From assembly GCA_029931535.1 (NCBI GenBank), contig JAQPZY010001344.1, positions 1 through 64,000 on the forward strand: a stretch of DNA of 64,000 bases. The letters run 5' to 3'. The notes under the pieces were generated by a model. That model did not search any database and was not told the origin of the DNA. It saw nothing but the letters and a program-made list of their open reading frames with translations. This DNA is from Margaritifera margaritifera (taxonomy: Eukaryota > Mollusca > Bivalvia > Unionida > Margaritiferidae). Below, piece after piece: positions 53,088 to 64,000 of the stretch. Positions within the stretch are counted from its first letter, which is position 1, and the number at the start of each line of letters is the position of its first letter. Made by a program: the position numbers and the translations under genes.

Positions 53088-54267
53088 TATAAAGTGTTGC
53101 ACATAGGATCCCAAGGGCAGGGGACACTGTGTCCCACACCCTCCAAATTTAGGGGAACACGCAACATTTTAGAGGGACAAAGGAAAATAATAGTACATAA
53201 TGCATTCACTAATAGTGCTATAAAAGTGAGATAATCTTATTTGCTTCAACAGTTTTGCCACCTTAACTTTGTGGTCTGCATTGTGCCATCATATTTTCCT
53301 TGGACACTTACATTATTGCAATGAAAGTTTTATCATGTACTCAGTAACTCATGAAAACATCAACCTGTTTGAATATCTAATTAACCTCAAATGAGCTGCA
53401 CCATGGAATCTCCATTCCGTATCTTGCTTGCATTTAACTTTAGTGTACATTCATTACCTGCCAGCATTTATTATGATAAATACTTATGTTTTCTGATTTA
53501 CTTTTCTTTCCAAACAAACAAATCATTCATTAAATGACAAATTATGTATCTGCATAAATTTAGTCTCTTTTGTGATTATTTCAACAGCAAAATCAATTAA
53601 ATCTTCCTCACAGTAGGGGTGACTTTAACCTCGAAAATATGTTACACTAACGGCTGTCAAACACTTCACATTGCAACTCGGCAGACTATCAAAAACCTTG
53701 AATGTTTTCATTGCCATCTTACAGTTTTTATCACCTTGCAGAACTTTGGTCATTACTAGCACAAACAGAGACATTGATGGACATCCAACTAATGAAAAGT
53801 TGTAGGCATATTCTTTTATTTTTTTTGTTTCTGATGCAAAAGCGCTCCCCGAGTCAAGATTTTAGGGACATAAAAAAAAAAACTGCGGGAAACCAGCGAG
53901 TCCATGCTTAATGTGCAACACTGAAGATAGCTCTTAACAGTAATCACGAAATAATTCAACTTGTCACAATAATTGTACTTCTTCGAAACAAGAACTCTTC
54001 AGCAAGAACTAGGTAGGTTTAGTATATTCAAATCAGTTATTGACAATTATGCCAATTTATCAACAACAGATGCTTGCCTCTCCAGATATTTATTATACAA
54101 ATTTAAAAACCTACCTAATGCACTTGAATAACTGTTTCAATTCATTGTTTGGGCACTATACATTATATTCTCTTCATAATATCAACTACAACACTATTGA
54201 GCCAATATATTTGTTTCATTATATTTTCAGAATTTTCTCCACAGAATAATTATTTGTCAGGGAATGC
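53088..54267. other. Intron, no gene seen
   Basis: AT-rich sequence; short open frames near 53,702 and 54,040 show no protein features. Confidence 0.45.
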
Positions 54268-54735
54268 AGCCTTTATAGACGCTGTACTTTACCTGTATAG
54301 CCTTTATAGACACTGTACTTTACCTGTATAGCCTTTATAGACACTATACTTTACCTGTATAGCCTTTATAGACACTGTACTTTACCTGTATAGCCTTTAC
54401 AGACACTGTACTTTACCTGTATAGCCTTTATAGACACTGTACTTTACCTGTATAGCCTTTATAGACACTGTACTTTACCTGTATAGCATTTATAGACACT
54501 GTACTTTACCTGTATAGCCTTTATAGACACTGTACTTTACCTGTATAGCCTTTATAGACACTGTTCTTTACCTGTATAGCCTTTATAGACACTGTACTTT
54601 ACCTGTATAGCCTTTATAGACACTGTACTTTACCTGTATAGCCTTTATAGACACTGTTCTTTACCTGTATAGCCTTTATAGACACTACTTTACCTGTATA
54701 GCCTTTATAGACACTGTCCTTTACCTGTACCTATA
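54268..54735. repeat. 31-bp minisatellite, 15 copies, 85 nt from a splice donor
   Basis: Unit AGCCTTTATAGACACTGTAC plus TTTACCTGTAT. On the NEURL strand it lies in the intron just after the donor at 54,820, and each unit contains 'ATACAGGTAAAG', a donor-like CAG/GTAAAG. Confidence 0.94.
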
Positions 54736-54820
54736 AGACTGAAATGACAGAGGTAGCCGTGGACAAGAAAAGATCAGAGGCTGGAAAGATTTTTTTATAT
54801 ATGTACTCCTAATTTACTAC

Positions 54821-55828
54821 CTTCAGTAGTTAAATGAAAGCTTAGCTCTTCTCCGACTTCTGGATTCCGGCAGATGTCTTTATTCACCACCCAGTATTCC
54901 ATGCGATCTAGAAGAAGATCTGCATCATCTGGAAGATCCTCCATCCGGATATTTGCTGGATCACATGCTGTGAATCCTAAAGCCAATCCACCAACATAAG
55001 ACCTGTCCACACCTTGAACAACAATCACAATTTTCTCCCCACACCTGAGGGGTCGAGATGTAAATACATAACCATTACAGTATTCCTCTTGAGTCCGTGA
55101 GGCTTCGGTCTTGTCATGGGACAATCTAATGTTCCGTCCACAAAGCATATGAAAAGGAAGGGGTGATAACTCCATATTTGTATTGCACCTTGGACTTATT
55201 GAAAGATTGCTGGGCACCTGACGTTCGTGACTGCTCAGTGTCAAAGAGGACATGGATGAAGTAATAGTTTGTAGATTTCCTTGACTTGAAACATTTATCA
55301 TATTATTTAATACAGGTGTCTCTGGTTGTGTGAATTCTACTGCAATAGTATTCCCATATATGTCCATCACAGCCCATATTGGAGCATTTGTATTTACACC
55401 ACTGAAAAATATACCTTTGTCATCTCCATTTACACCATACAACACATCACCAGATCGTGTGACATAAAAATACAACGCATTGTTTATTACTGCATATCGC
55501 TCCGCAAGAGCTTTAGCCCAGTACCCAGGCTTATTTGTAAGATCTGGACATGCATATCGGGGCAAATTTGAGCCTTGTAATGTTCCAGGATCAACATTGG
55601 TAAATCCAAATCGTAACACACCACTCCAGCTGCAGGAAATCTCAAAAAATCGAATATAGACCTTTTCGTTGATGGATACAGGTCGATTGCTAAAGCAGAT
55701 TCCCTTACAGAAGCTGTCCGCCCTTTTTGCCCGCAACTTGTCTGGACTCAACTTGATGTTGTCCCCGTGTATGTCATGGAACTGGAGAGGCCAGTCAGAT
55801 CTTAGGGTTGACAAGTCTGCACTGGTCC
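54821..55828 (-). CDS. NEURL1: Neuralized E3 ligase, large exon (NHR1 and most of NHR2)
   Basis: Acceptor AG at 55,829-55,830 after CTTTTTC; donor GTAGTA beginning at 54,820. The exon is 1,008 nt: two leading bases, 335 codons, one trailing base that starts the glycine codon completed by the next exon. NHR1 runs from WPLQFHDIHGDNIKLS through FTNVDPG and LPRYACPDL to PIWAVMDIYGNTIAVEF. A Ser-rich linker (SSMSSLTLSSHE) follows. NHR2 starts PLPFHMLCGRNIRLS and runs through FTACDPANIRMEDLP to ELSFHLTTEG. With the other two exons this gives 523 residues, so only a short N-terminal segment and the start codon are missing compared with typical NEURL1 (about 570). The protein acts at the plasma membrane/endosome on Notch ligands. 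Confidence 0.95.
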
Positions 55829-55944
55829 CTGAAAAAGTGAAGAAAAAGAAAAAAGTTTTTAATCTGGTTTTCTTCTTTGATACAAAATCTTTTCAGTTTC
55901 AACTCACCGCTCAGATTTGAGGAGAATGCTCTGCCCCTAATTAA

Positions 55945-56120
55945 CACAACTACTTATATATAGACACAACTACTTATATATAGATACAACTACTTATATA
56001 TAGACACAACTACTTATATATAGACACAACTACTTATATATAGACACAACTACTTATATATAGACACAACTACTTATATATAGACACAACTACTTATATA
56101 TAGACACACTTACTTATATA
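55945..56120. repeat. 20-bp minisatellite, about 9 copies
   Basis: Unit CACAACTACTTATATATAGA, nearly perfect; lies in the intron about 115 nt upstream of the NEURL acceptor at 55,829. Confidence 0.95.
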
Positions 56121-56265
56121 AAATTGTTTTTTTTTTCCTTAAAAAAAAATTAGGGTGAATGACAGAGGACGTTTTAAGTATGTGGTGAAAATATATTGAA
56201 AACTGGATGAGAGATGTTTAAGTTATAAAGATTTGAAACGGTATAAGTTCTATGGTATGGCCTGT

Positions 56266-56400
56266 ATAAGTAACCCACTGGAGTCCTGACAGACTGCTTG
56301 ACCAACCCCATATGTGGGGTACAAATGTTAGTTGACACACTGGGCTCCTGACAGACTGCTTGATCAACCCCATATGTTGGGTACAAATGTTTCGTAAACA
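56266..56400. repeat. About 66-bp direct duplication
   Basis: 'tcctgacagactgcttga' plus 'caaccccatatg' and 'gggtacaaatgtt' occur twice in tandem with a few differences. Confidence 0.85.
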
Positions 56401-56849
56401 TTATGCGGTGTCATTCAATTGTTTAGTGGGCCATTGGAATATCTGTCATGCTCTAGTTGAATGACAGTTGTCATGCTTGGTCGAGAGGTCAATATGATGT
56501 TTACAGAGATTTTATGTGAGGCAGTATGGCATTAATTATAACAATTACAACAACACAACTTTTAGGAGTAATACAAGCAGCATGGTATTAAGCTGCTACT
56601 AATATAAAAAATACCATTTTTATTTACGACTTGACCTCTCACGGAGTTGGGTGTTGAAGTATTTACACTTAGGTCCTTAGAAAATTTAATTTCATTATGA
56701 GCTTTTTCATTCATGTCAAGGTATGCTTTCCCCATGTCAGAAAGCCTTGTTGACCAAAATTATGAAAGATATGTACAGTGGAAGTCCTTATAACTTTTTT
56801 ATTTATCGTATATACTCATGTATAAGCCAATACCAACTGCAAACTGCAT

Positions 56850-57085
56850 AGACCCAGATCTGCCATCACAGATCAGGGTTTAATCTACTCTATCAAGTTC
56901 AACTTATTGTTCAAGCAACCAGCATCAACCCAGATGTTCCATCACATATCAGGGTATAATCTATTCTATTAAGTTCAATTTATGGTTCAAACAAACAGCA
57001 CTTACCCAGATCTGCCATCACAGGTCAGGGTACAATCTACTCTATTAAGTTCATCTTATGGTTTAAGCAAATGGCACTTACCCAG
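56850..57085. repeat. About 74-bp diverged tandem repeat, 3 copies
   Basis: 'cccagatctgccatcacag.tcagggt..aatctactctat' and 'aagttcaacttatggttcaa' recur three times. Confidence 0.85.
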
Positions 57086-57229
57086 ATCTGCTGGCGCTTT
57101 GCAATGGTAAATGTGTCAACAATGTCTTTAGTTATTTACTTTTGATACATGTAGGTGGAGAGCCATTGTATACATTCTTCTGGTCTTTGACCAATAGAGC
57201 TAACAAGAAAGTCAGGGCGTGCATGTCAA

Positions 57230-57660
57230 GCCCACAATCAACGCATTGTTGTAAAACATGTGACATTGACCCCAAAGCCAAAAGGTTGAGCAAGTATGTC
57301 ACAGAATGAATCATCTTCATCCCAAGTATGAAAAAAAAACCATTAAGGGGTTTAGGAAATGTATACAAATGTAAAAACAACCAAAACCTTAATAAAATTT
57401 TCTGCCTGACCTTGACTCCAAGGTCAAAGGGACAAGTGTGCATGTCACAGAATGAATTGTCTCAACTTCATAATGATTGAAGAAAATCCATCATGGGCTT
57501 AAGGAAATATAAGCAAAGAAAAAACTTAAACCAAAACCTTAATTGCAAATTTTCTATGACTAAGACCTTGACCCCAAGGTAAAAGGAGCAAGCATACATG
57601 TCAAACAATTAATTGTCTTAGCTTCATAATAAAAAACTCTAAACAAAACATTACTGTTGA
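57230..57660. repeat. Dispersed repeat family shared with 12.9-13.7 kb
   Basis: 'gaccttgaccccaaggtcaaaggg', 'gcatgtcacagaatgaattgtct' and 'catcatgggcttaaggaaatat' recur about three times. It matches the sequence immediately right of the Polinton-like element. Confidence 0.75.
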
Positions 57661-57799
57661 TGCTACCACCAGGTAAGTGCCTACTATGTCTAGCTACCCA
57701 CTAACATGGGCTCAGCAAAAATCAAAGGACAAGAAGCAATCATCAACATTACATTCCATAACACACAGTATATGCTTTTAAATCTGTCTCTACTTGGTT

Positions 57800-58000
57800 C
57801 TCTGCAAATCATTACTGGAGCTCTGGTCTATGACATGGCTGGCCATGGTAAATCATTACTGGAGCTCTGAGATATTGGTACTTCCAAAGCTGGCCATGGC
57901 AAATCATTACTGGAGCTCTGAGATATTGGTACTTCCATAGCTGGCCATGGCAAATCATTACTGGAACTCTAAGCTACTTCCATGGCTGGCAATGGCAAAT
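57800..58000. repeat. About 52-bp tandem repeat, about 4 copies
   Basis: 'aaatcattactggagctctg', then 'gatattggtacttcca' and 'gctggccatggc' recur; the last copies are shortened. Confidence 0.88.
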
Positions 58001-58245
58001 CCAGATGATTTATATTACATATCCTCCCACCCTCCTGACTACCCAACACCCACCCCTGAAGACCATGACCCAGGGGTTGCAACCCCAAAGTCCATTACAT
58101 ATTATGTAGCCACCTCCTAGAAATGCATGCACAAAATTTGGTAAAATATTAAAACATGTCACTGTAATGGCAATTTTTGTATATTTGACCTCTGACACTC
58201 TCCCAGGGACTCCAAGGCAGGGGCCCAAAAATCATACTCCTTTCG

Positions 58246-59270
58246 CAGATGGTCATCATATATGCAACTTACATATCACAAAGATTGTCTTCATATAGGC
58301 AACCTACATATCACACAGATGGTTATCATATATGCAACCTACATATCACACAGATGATCATCATATATGCAACCTACATATCACACAGATGGTCATCATA
58401 TATGCAACTTACATATCACACAGATGGTCATCATATTGGCAACCTACATATAACACAGATGGTCATCACATATGCAACTTACATATCACACAGATGGTCT
58501 TCATATAGGCAACCTACATATCACACAGATGGTCGTCATATAGGCAACCTACATATCACACAGATGGTCATCATATATGCAACTTACATATCACACAGAT
58601 GGTCATCATATAGGGAACCTACATATCACACAGATGGTCATCATACACATATGGCAACCTACATATCACACAGATGGTCATCATACACATATGGTAATCT
58701 ACATATCACACAGATGGTCATCATATATGCAACCTACATGTACATATCACACAGATGATCATCATATAGGCAACCTACATATCACAGATGGTCATCATAT
58801 ACTGTATGCAACCTACATGTACATATCACACAGATGGTCATCATATAGGCAATCTACATGTATATATCACACAGATGATCATCATATAGGCAACCTACAT
58901 ATCACATAGATGGTCATCATATATGCAAACTACATATCACACCGATGGTCATCATATATACTACCTACATATCACACTGATGGTCATCATATATACAACC
59001 TACATATCACACAGATGGTCATCATACATGTATGGCAACCTACATATCACACAGATGGTCATCATACACATATGGTAACATACATATCATACAGAGTCAT
59101 CATACACGTATGGCAACCTACATATCATGCAGACAGTCATCATACATGTATGGCAACGTACATATCATGCAGACAGTCATCATATACGTACGGCAACCTA
59201 CATATCATGCAGACAGTCATCGTATAGGCAACCTACATATCATGCAGACAGTCATCATATCGGCCAACAA
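58246..59270. repeat. 35-36-bp minisatellite, about 27 copies
   Basis: Unit CCTACATATCACACAGATGG plus about 15 nt (tcatcatatatgcaa). Length variants and insertions ('tgtacatatcacac', 'acacatatgg') accumulate rightwards. Open frames (YISHRWSSY repeats) follow from the repeat. Confidence 0.94.
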
Positions 59271-59974
59271 CATATCAAGTTTGGTGAATTTCCACTAAGT
59301 GGATTTAGATGAGCTGTGGTTATGGACTGATGGATGGAGGGTATGACAATATTCCCTCAATGAAGTGTGGCAATAACATCCAAACGAACATGGTTCTACA
59401 GCATGATGCCTGCATATTTCACATAAGCAAGTACATACAGTACATGTGCACTCAGACAAAATGAGAAGATAGAGATACTGCCAGTTGTATGGTGTTAATC
59501 CTAACCCTTATTTTATCTCAGGCTGGCAGCTGAAATAATACACAGCCACACTCTGTGATATTGTACACATTGCTACTCTACAATGTAGTTTTTCTATCGT
59601 CTTCTAATTAAAGACCCTAAAAATAAAGTTTGAAAAACCTCAACCTTTCTGTATGAGAGAAATAATGATCCTTTAACAATGAAACATACAAAATCACAAC
59701 CATGGTAATAAAACAAAATCTTCCAAATGCTGTAATTGTAAACAGTCTGATGAGGTATTTTTATCATCTATACTATAATGAGTTGAACCAGCTACCAGTG
59801 ATGCATTCTGCTGTGGTCAATACTAAGTCAATAGAAAACATGTTAATTATTGATATGAATGAGACATGCCATATACAACAGGTACATTAACCCATTACCG
59901 CTAGTGTAGTTTCTAGTCATAAAACAAAGATCAAGATATAATAGATGCTCAATACATTTCAAAGGACTTTTTCG
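59271..59974. other. Intron, no gene seen
   Basis: AT-rich noncoding sequence. A phrase near 59,280 ('aatttccactaagtggatttagatgagctg') resembles the tail of dispersed repeats. Confidence 0.4.
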
Positions 59975-61165
59975 TATAGGAACCGACCATTTAATTTTAT
60001 TTTGGGGGTGGGTGGGGTGGTGCCTGGGATTTTCTTTCTGACCAGAATCTTTTTTTTCATCACAAGATAAATTTTTTTCTTTAAGTAAAATGACAGAATA
60101 TGGTATACTGTCTACAAATCGGAGCAAGAATATGGTATACTGACTACAAATCAGAGCAAGAATATTGTATACTGTCTACAAATCAGAGCAAGAATATGGT
60201 ATACTGACTACAAATCAGAGCAAGAATATGGTATACTGTCTACAAATCAGAGCAAGAATATGGTATACTGTCTACAAATCGGAGCAAGAATATGGTATAC
60301 TGACTACAAATCAGAGCAAGAATATGGTATACTGACTACAAATCAGAGCAAGAATATGGTATACTGACTACAAATCAGAGCAAGAATATTGTATACTGTC
60401 TACAAATCAGAGCAAGAATATGGTATACTGTCTACAAATCAGAGCAAGAATATTGTATACTGTCTACAAATCAGAGCAAGAATATGGTATACTGTCTACA
60501 AATCAGAGCAAGAATATGGTATACTGACTACAAATCAGAGCAAGAATATGGTATACTGTCTACAAATCGGAGCAAGAATATGGTATACTGACTACAAATC
60601 AGAGCAAGAATATTGTATACTGTCTACAAATCAGAGCAAGAATATGGTATACTGTCTACAAATCAGAGCAAGAATATGGTATACTGTCTACAAATTGGAG
60701 CAAGAATATGGTATACTGTCTACAAATCAGAGCAAGATAATGGTATACTGTCTACAAATCAGAGCAAGAATATGGTATACTGTCTACAAATCAGAGCAAG
60801 AATATGGTATACTGTCTACAAATTGGAGCAAGAATATGGTATACTGTCTACAAATCAGAGCAAGAATATGGTATACTGTCTACAAATCAGAGCAAGAATA
60901 TGGTATACTGTCTACAAATCAGAGCAAGAATATGGTATACTGTCTACAAATTGGAGCAAGAATATGGTATACTGACTACAAATCAGAGCAAGAATATGGT
61001 ATACTGTCTAAAATCAGAGCAAGAATATGGTATACTGTCTACAAATCAGAGCAAGAATATGGTATACTGACTACAAATTTAAGCAAGATAATTTTTCCCA
61101 AGCTCTATAGCTGCTGATATTTCTTTGACCCCCACCCCAAAATTAAATGGTTGGTCCCTTACTTA
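59975..61165. mobile_element. TIR-flanked element filled by a 31-bp minisatellite
   Basis: Left arm GGAACCGACCATTTAATTTT plus ATTTTGGGGGTGGG near 59,979; right arm CCCCCACCCCAAAATTAAAT plus GGTTGGTCCCT near 61,128. These are inverted copies with a small indel. Between them a 31-bp unit (ATGGTATACTGTCTACAAAT plus CAGAGCAAGAAT, overlapping by one) is repeated about 32 times at 60,098-61,090. No transposase. Confidence 0.75.
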
Positions 61166-62619
61166 GAAACTTTGTTAACACATTGCATATTACCTCCTAC
61201 AAACTGACAAATTTAAAATGTTTTCAATACTATGGATACAGCAGAGATGAAAGCAGCTAATTACCACCCATAGGCATGACAATTCATAATATGCAATGCC
61301 AATTCTGTACCCTATGAAAGGGGACAACTTATTTTTCAAATATTCTTCTTCTAACCCCCACCCTCTCTCTCTCCCTCTCTCTCTCTTGCTTGCTTATGAC
61401 ATAATTATCTCCTGGTGACTAAGCGATATGTCTACATATGATATTCAGTGTTTTGAAGGATTTGCGATGATCTGATCACTTGCAATTAATATATGCTTGG
61501 GAAATAATTAGAATGAGTGATTGGGTTTACTCAGAAATACTTCATAATACTTCAGAGTTTGACATGTATAATTGGTAAATCCCGTTTTTCTACATATTTC
61601 TTCATTTAGAAATTTAAAAAAGAAAAACAATAGCCATTTTTCTGTTTTTGATCACAATCTGTGACTGTATACTGGGAACTGCACAAAATCTGTCCATTTT
61701 ACTTGAAATATCTGTGCACTTCTACATTAAGCAAAAAAAAAAAAGTGTGTGTTTCCTATTGCACTGATTTTAAAATTAGGGTAGGCAGGTAGTTTAAAAA
61801 AATTTTTTTTTTAAACATTATATATAAATCAAATAATATTTCAAGCGCTTCAAACTACTGGGCAAAACCAGCTCAATTAGTTGCACAAATCAATTTCGGC
61901 AATGTGATTTTTTTTTTAAAAAAAAAAATTGGGGTGGGGTGGTTGTGAAAAAGTGCTAGGGTCGGCAATGAGAAATAGGGACAGTCGGCCGACACACACA
62001 ACAGCAAACCAAGTCTTAGCCAAGGTAGGTTATATAGTTGGTAATCTTGTACAATCTAATTCCTAATTAATTTTAACTGTAAATTTCGGGAATTCAGTCC
62101 GAGTCAAGTTCTACTGGAGAAAGAGCTTTTTAATCCACATATACAATATAATGTTCTACAAAGGCCATGAAATATTTACATTTTGATGATTTTCTTCGTA
62201 ATTGACATTTAAACAAATATATACCACGCATGGTACTTAGAGAAAACATTATGGGGGCACAGAGATAATCAGTGTTTTCTCCTGGCAGCCACTGCAGTAT
62301 TTAGGCTATAAATGGGTGCCCGGGTTATCATTTTGTTATACATTACTGATCATGAGGCTGCTGACAACAAAAAAGGTTAAGTTTGCCAATTCTCAACAAT
62401 GGCTTAGTGATGAACTTTTCTTCTGTTACAGGCTATTATCTTGGAGCTATAACAATGCATTAATGTTTGTCATTGAATAGGAAGAAATTGCTGCTAGGAC
62501 ATGTTACAGATGAAGTTGAAATGGTAAGAACAATTAAATGCCTGACACAATTATAAATATCAAAGTGCAGGCAGACAAATGGCATCCATACACCATGTGT
62601 TTAAATAATATAGTTCAAA
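61166..62619. repeat. Intron with a low-complexity dispersed repeat near 61.73-61.99 kb
   Basis: A CT run lies at 61,362-61,386. At 61,775-61,990 lies a repeat with 'gggtaggcaggtagtttaaaaaaa', A/T runs, 'ggggtggggtggtt' and 'gggtcggcaatgagaaatag'. The rest shows no gene. Confidence 0.5.
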
Positions 62620-63069
62620 TGCAATACTGGCCAAACACTGCATAAACTCCTAGTTAATTGATGTCAATTGCATTCCTGGCCAAACACTGCATAAACTCCT
62701 AGTTAATTGATATCAATTGCATTCCTGGCCAAACACTGCATAAACTCCTAGTTAATTGATGTCAATTGCATTCCTGGCCAAACACTGCATAAACTCTTAG
62801 TTAATTGATGTCAATTGCATTCCTGGCCAAACACTGCATAAACTCCTAGTTAATTGATGTCAATTGCATTCCTGGCCAAACACTGCATAAACTCCTAGTT
62901 AATTGATGTCAATTGCATTCCTGGCCAAACACTGCATAAACTCCTAGTTAATTAATGTCAATTGCATTCCTGGCCAAACACTGCATAAACTCCTAGTTAA
63001 TTGATGTCAATTGCATTCCTGGCCAAACACTGCATAAACTCCTAGTTAATTGATGTCAATTGCATTCAA
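62620..63069. repeat. 49-bp minisatellite, 9 copies
   Basis: Unit CATTCCTGGCCAAACACTGC plus 29 nt ending GATGTCAATTG; copies nearly identical. Confidence 0.95.
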
Positions 63070-64000
63070 TATTTTGACTCTGTTCAGTACTGCTTGTTTG
63101 CACTATTTTGACTTTCATTGTAACAATTATATGATTTGACAATACTACTTATGTTATGATAAGTATAAGTCATTGATCTTCAGTAGTAAGGGGTCAGCAC
63201 CTCACTAGCCTTGACATTCCTGGGCAGTGACCCTGTGAACAAATACACATCCTTTCAAAACATATAACAGCTGATCCCAGTTAATAACCAGTGGCCCAAG
63301 TGTGCCTTATACTGCTCATATGTCTTACATAACTTGACAGTTAACCATTTCATGAAATAGTATTGTAAGAAAACATCCTAACTTTATATCATGTATATTT
63401 TTACCTATATTTGTCTGATAAAAAAATCTTTCCGAAGATAAAGGCATAAATAATATGTATAGTCTATTGCACATAATCAATGTCATCCAAGATCTTTAAA
63501 AGTTATGTTTACACAGTCACACGTCTTTCACACAAATCGAATTATAACTCATGGGTTGTTGCTTTTTCTAGGCTATGGGTTTCTTTACACTTGGTAATTA
63601 AATTTGGAAGTGTTTCAAGTGAAATGCAAATCAGGGTATCTTTTTAAAAGCTAAATTAAAAGCTATAAATTCCACATAAGTTGCGAGTAATGGTACTGTA
63701 TATATGAAATGTCATAAAATAAAACACAATACCTATGACAACATATAACACTTTAACATGGCAATACTAGCAACTGTCAAACTCCACTCCACCAAACATA
63801 TAAAATTTGCTTCCAAATACTTAAAAATTTCAAATGTGCCAAAGTTTTTAGAAATAATTCTCTGCAAATTAATGTATAAACTGAGACCTGTTTGTTATAA
63901 GAAATATGTTTTTACTGGATCAAAATTTAAATTAGAAAATATACAATTACTTACCAAAAAAATATCTATAACTGTGTAAAGAAATTCTGATCATAAATTA
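63070..64000. other. No gene seen
   Basis: AT-rich sequence, probably still NEURL intron. The frame near 63,758 lacks any recognisable domain and is not convincing as the missing first exon. Confidence 0.4.

Noticed and set aside
60389..61117. 242-codon open frame
   Set aside because: It is wholly inside the 31-bp tandem array and reflects the absence of stops in the unit.
63758..63979. Missing first coding exon of neuralized
   Set aside because: No splice donor with matching phase and no N-terminal neuralized features; composition is ordinary AT-rich intron.

Overview
The window is eukaryotic, most likely from a bivalve mollusc. It is AT-rich, has long introns with canonical GT..AG splice sites, carries dozens of minisatellites, tRNA-headed SINEs, a DIRS-type retrotransposon, and dispersed repeats of a kind familiar from bivalve genomes (for example the 'caagaggtccaagtgtgcc ... 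gctcacc' motif near 32.6 kb). No species is claimed.

Left part (1 to about 12.4 kb): a protein-primed, virus-like Polinton/Maverick (adintovirus-like) element whose left end lies outside the window. On the minus strand, in transcription order, it encodes a 1,424-aa family B DNA polymerase with an OTU-like N-terminal domain, a single-BIR (IAP-like) protein, four small unknown proteins, an A32/FtsK-type packaging ATPase, two related small core-like proteins, a Lys/Pro-rich protein, a further small gene and a retrovirus-type integrase. On the plus strand, next to the polymerase, lie an HNH endonuclease-like gene and a four-knuckle CCHC zinc-finger gene, each behind a copy of the same 97-bp promoter/leader. 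Polymerase, BIR, HNH and CCHC genes are open. ATPase, core-like genes and integrase are broken by one- or two-base frame changes, mostly at homopolymers. No major or minor capsid or protease gene is in view.

Middle (about 12.4 to 32.1 kb): no convincing protein gene. It holds degenerate dispersed repeats, a SINE, about ten minisatellites and a TIR-flanked 62-bp minisatellite.

Right part (32.1 to 64 kb): the 3' part of a host neuralized (NEURL1-type) E3 ubiquitin ligase on the minus strand. Three exons are clear and phase-compatible: NHR1 plus most of NHR2 (54,821-55,828), the end of NHR2 (35,055-35,174) and a RING exon with the stop codon (32,134-32,579). The first coding exon was not found and is probably beyond 64 kb. 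The 19.6-kb intron holds a decayed 6-kb DIRS retrotransposon with inverted terminal repeats (44.5-50.4 kb), several large minisatellites and a 1.9-kb family of repeats rich in TGACCTTTGACCT. Upstream intron sequence holds more arrays, including a 31-bp array flanked by inverted repeats.

How the parts relate: the element's genes form a compact, partly overlapping replication/packaging block plus a separately promoted accessory pair. The NEURL gene is unrelated host sequence about 20 kb away. Most remaining sequence is repeat turnover in introns and intergenic DNA.
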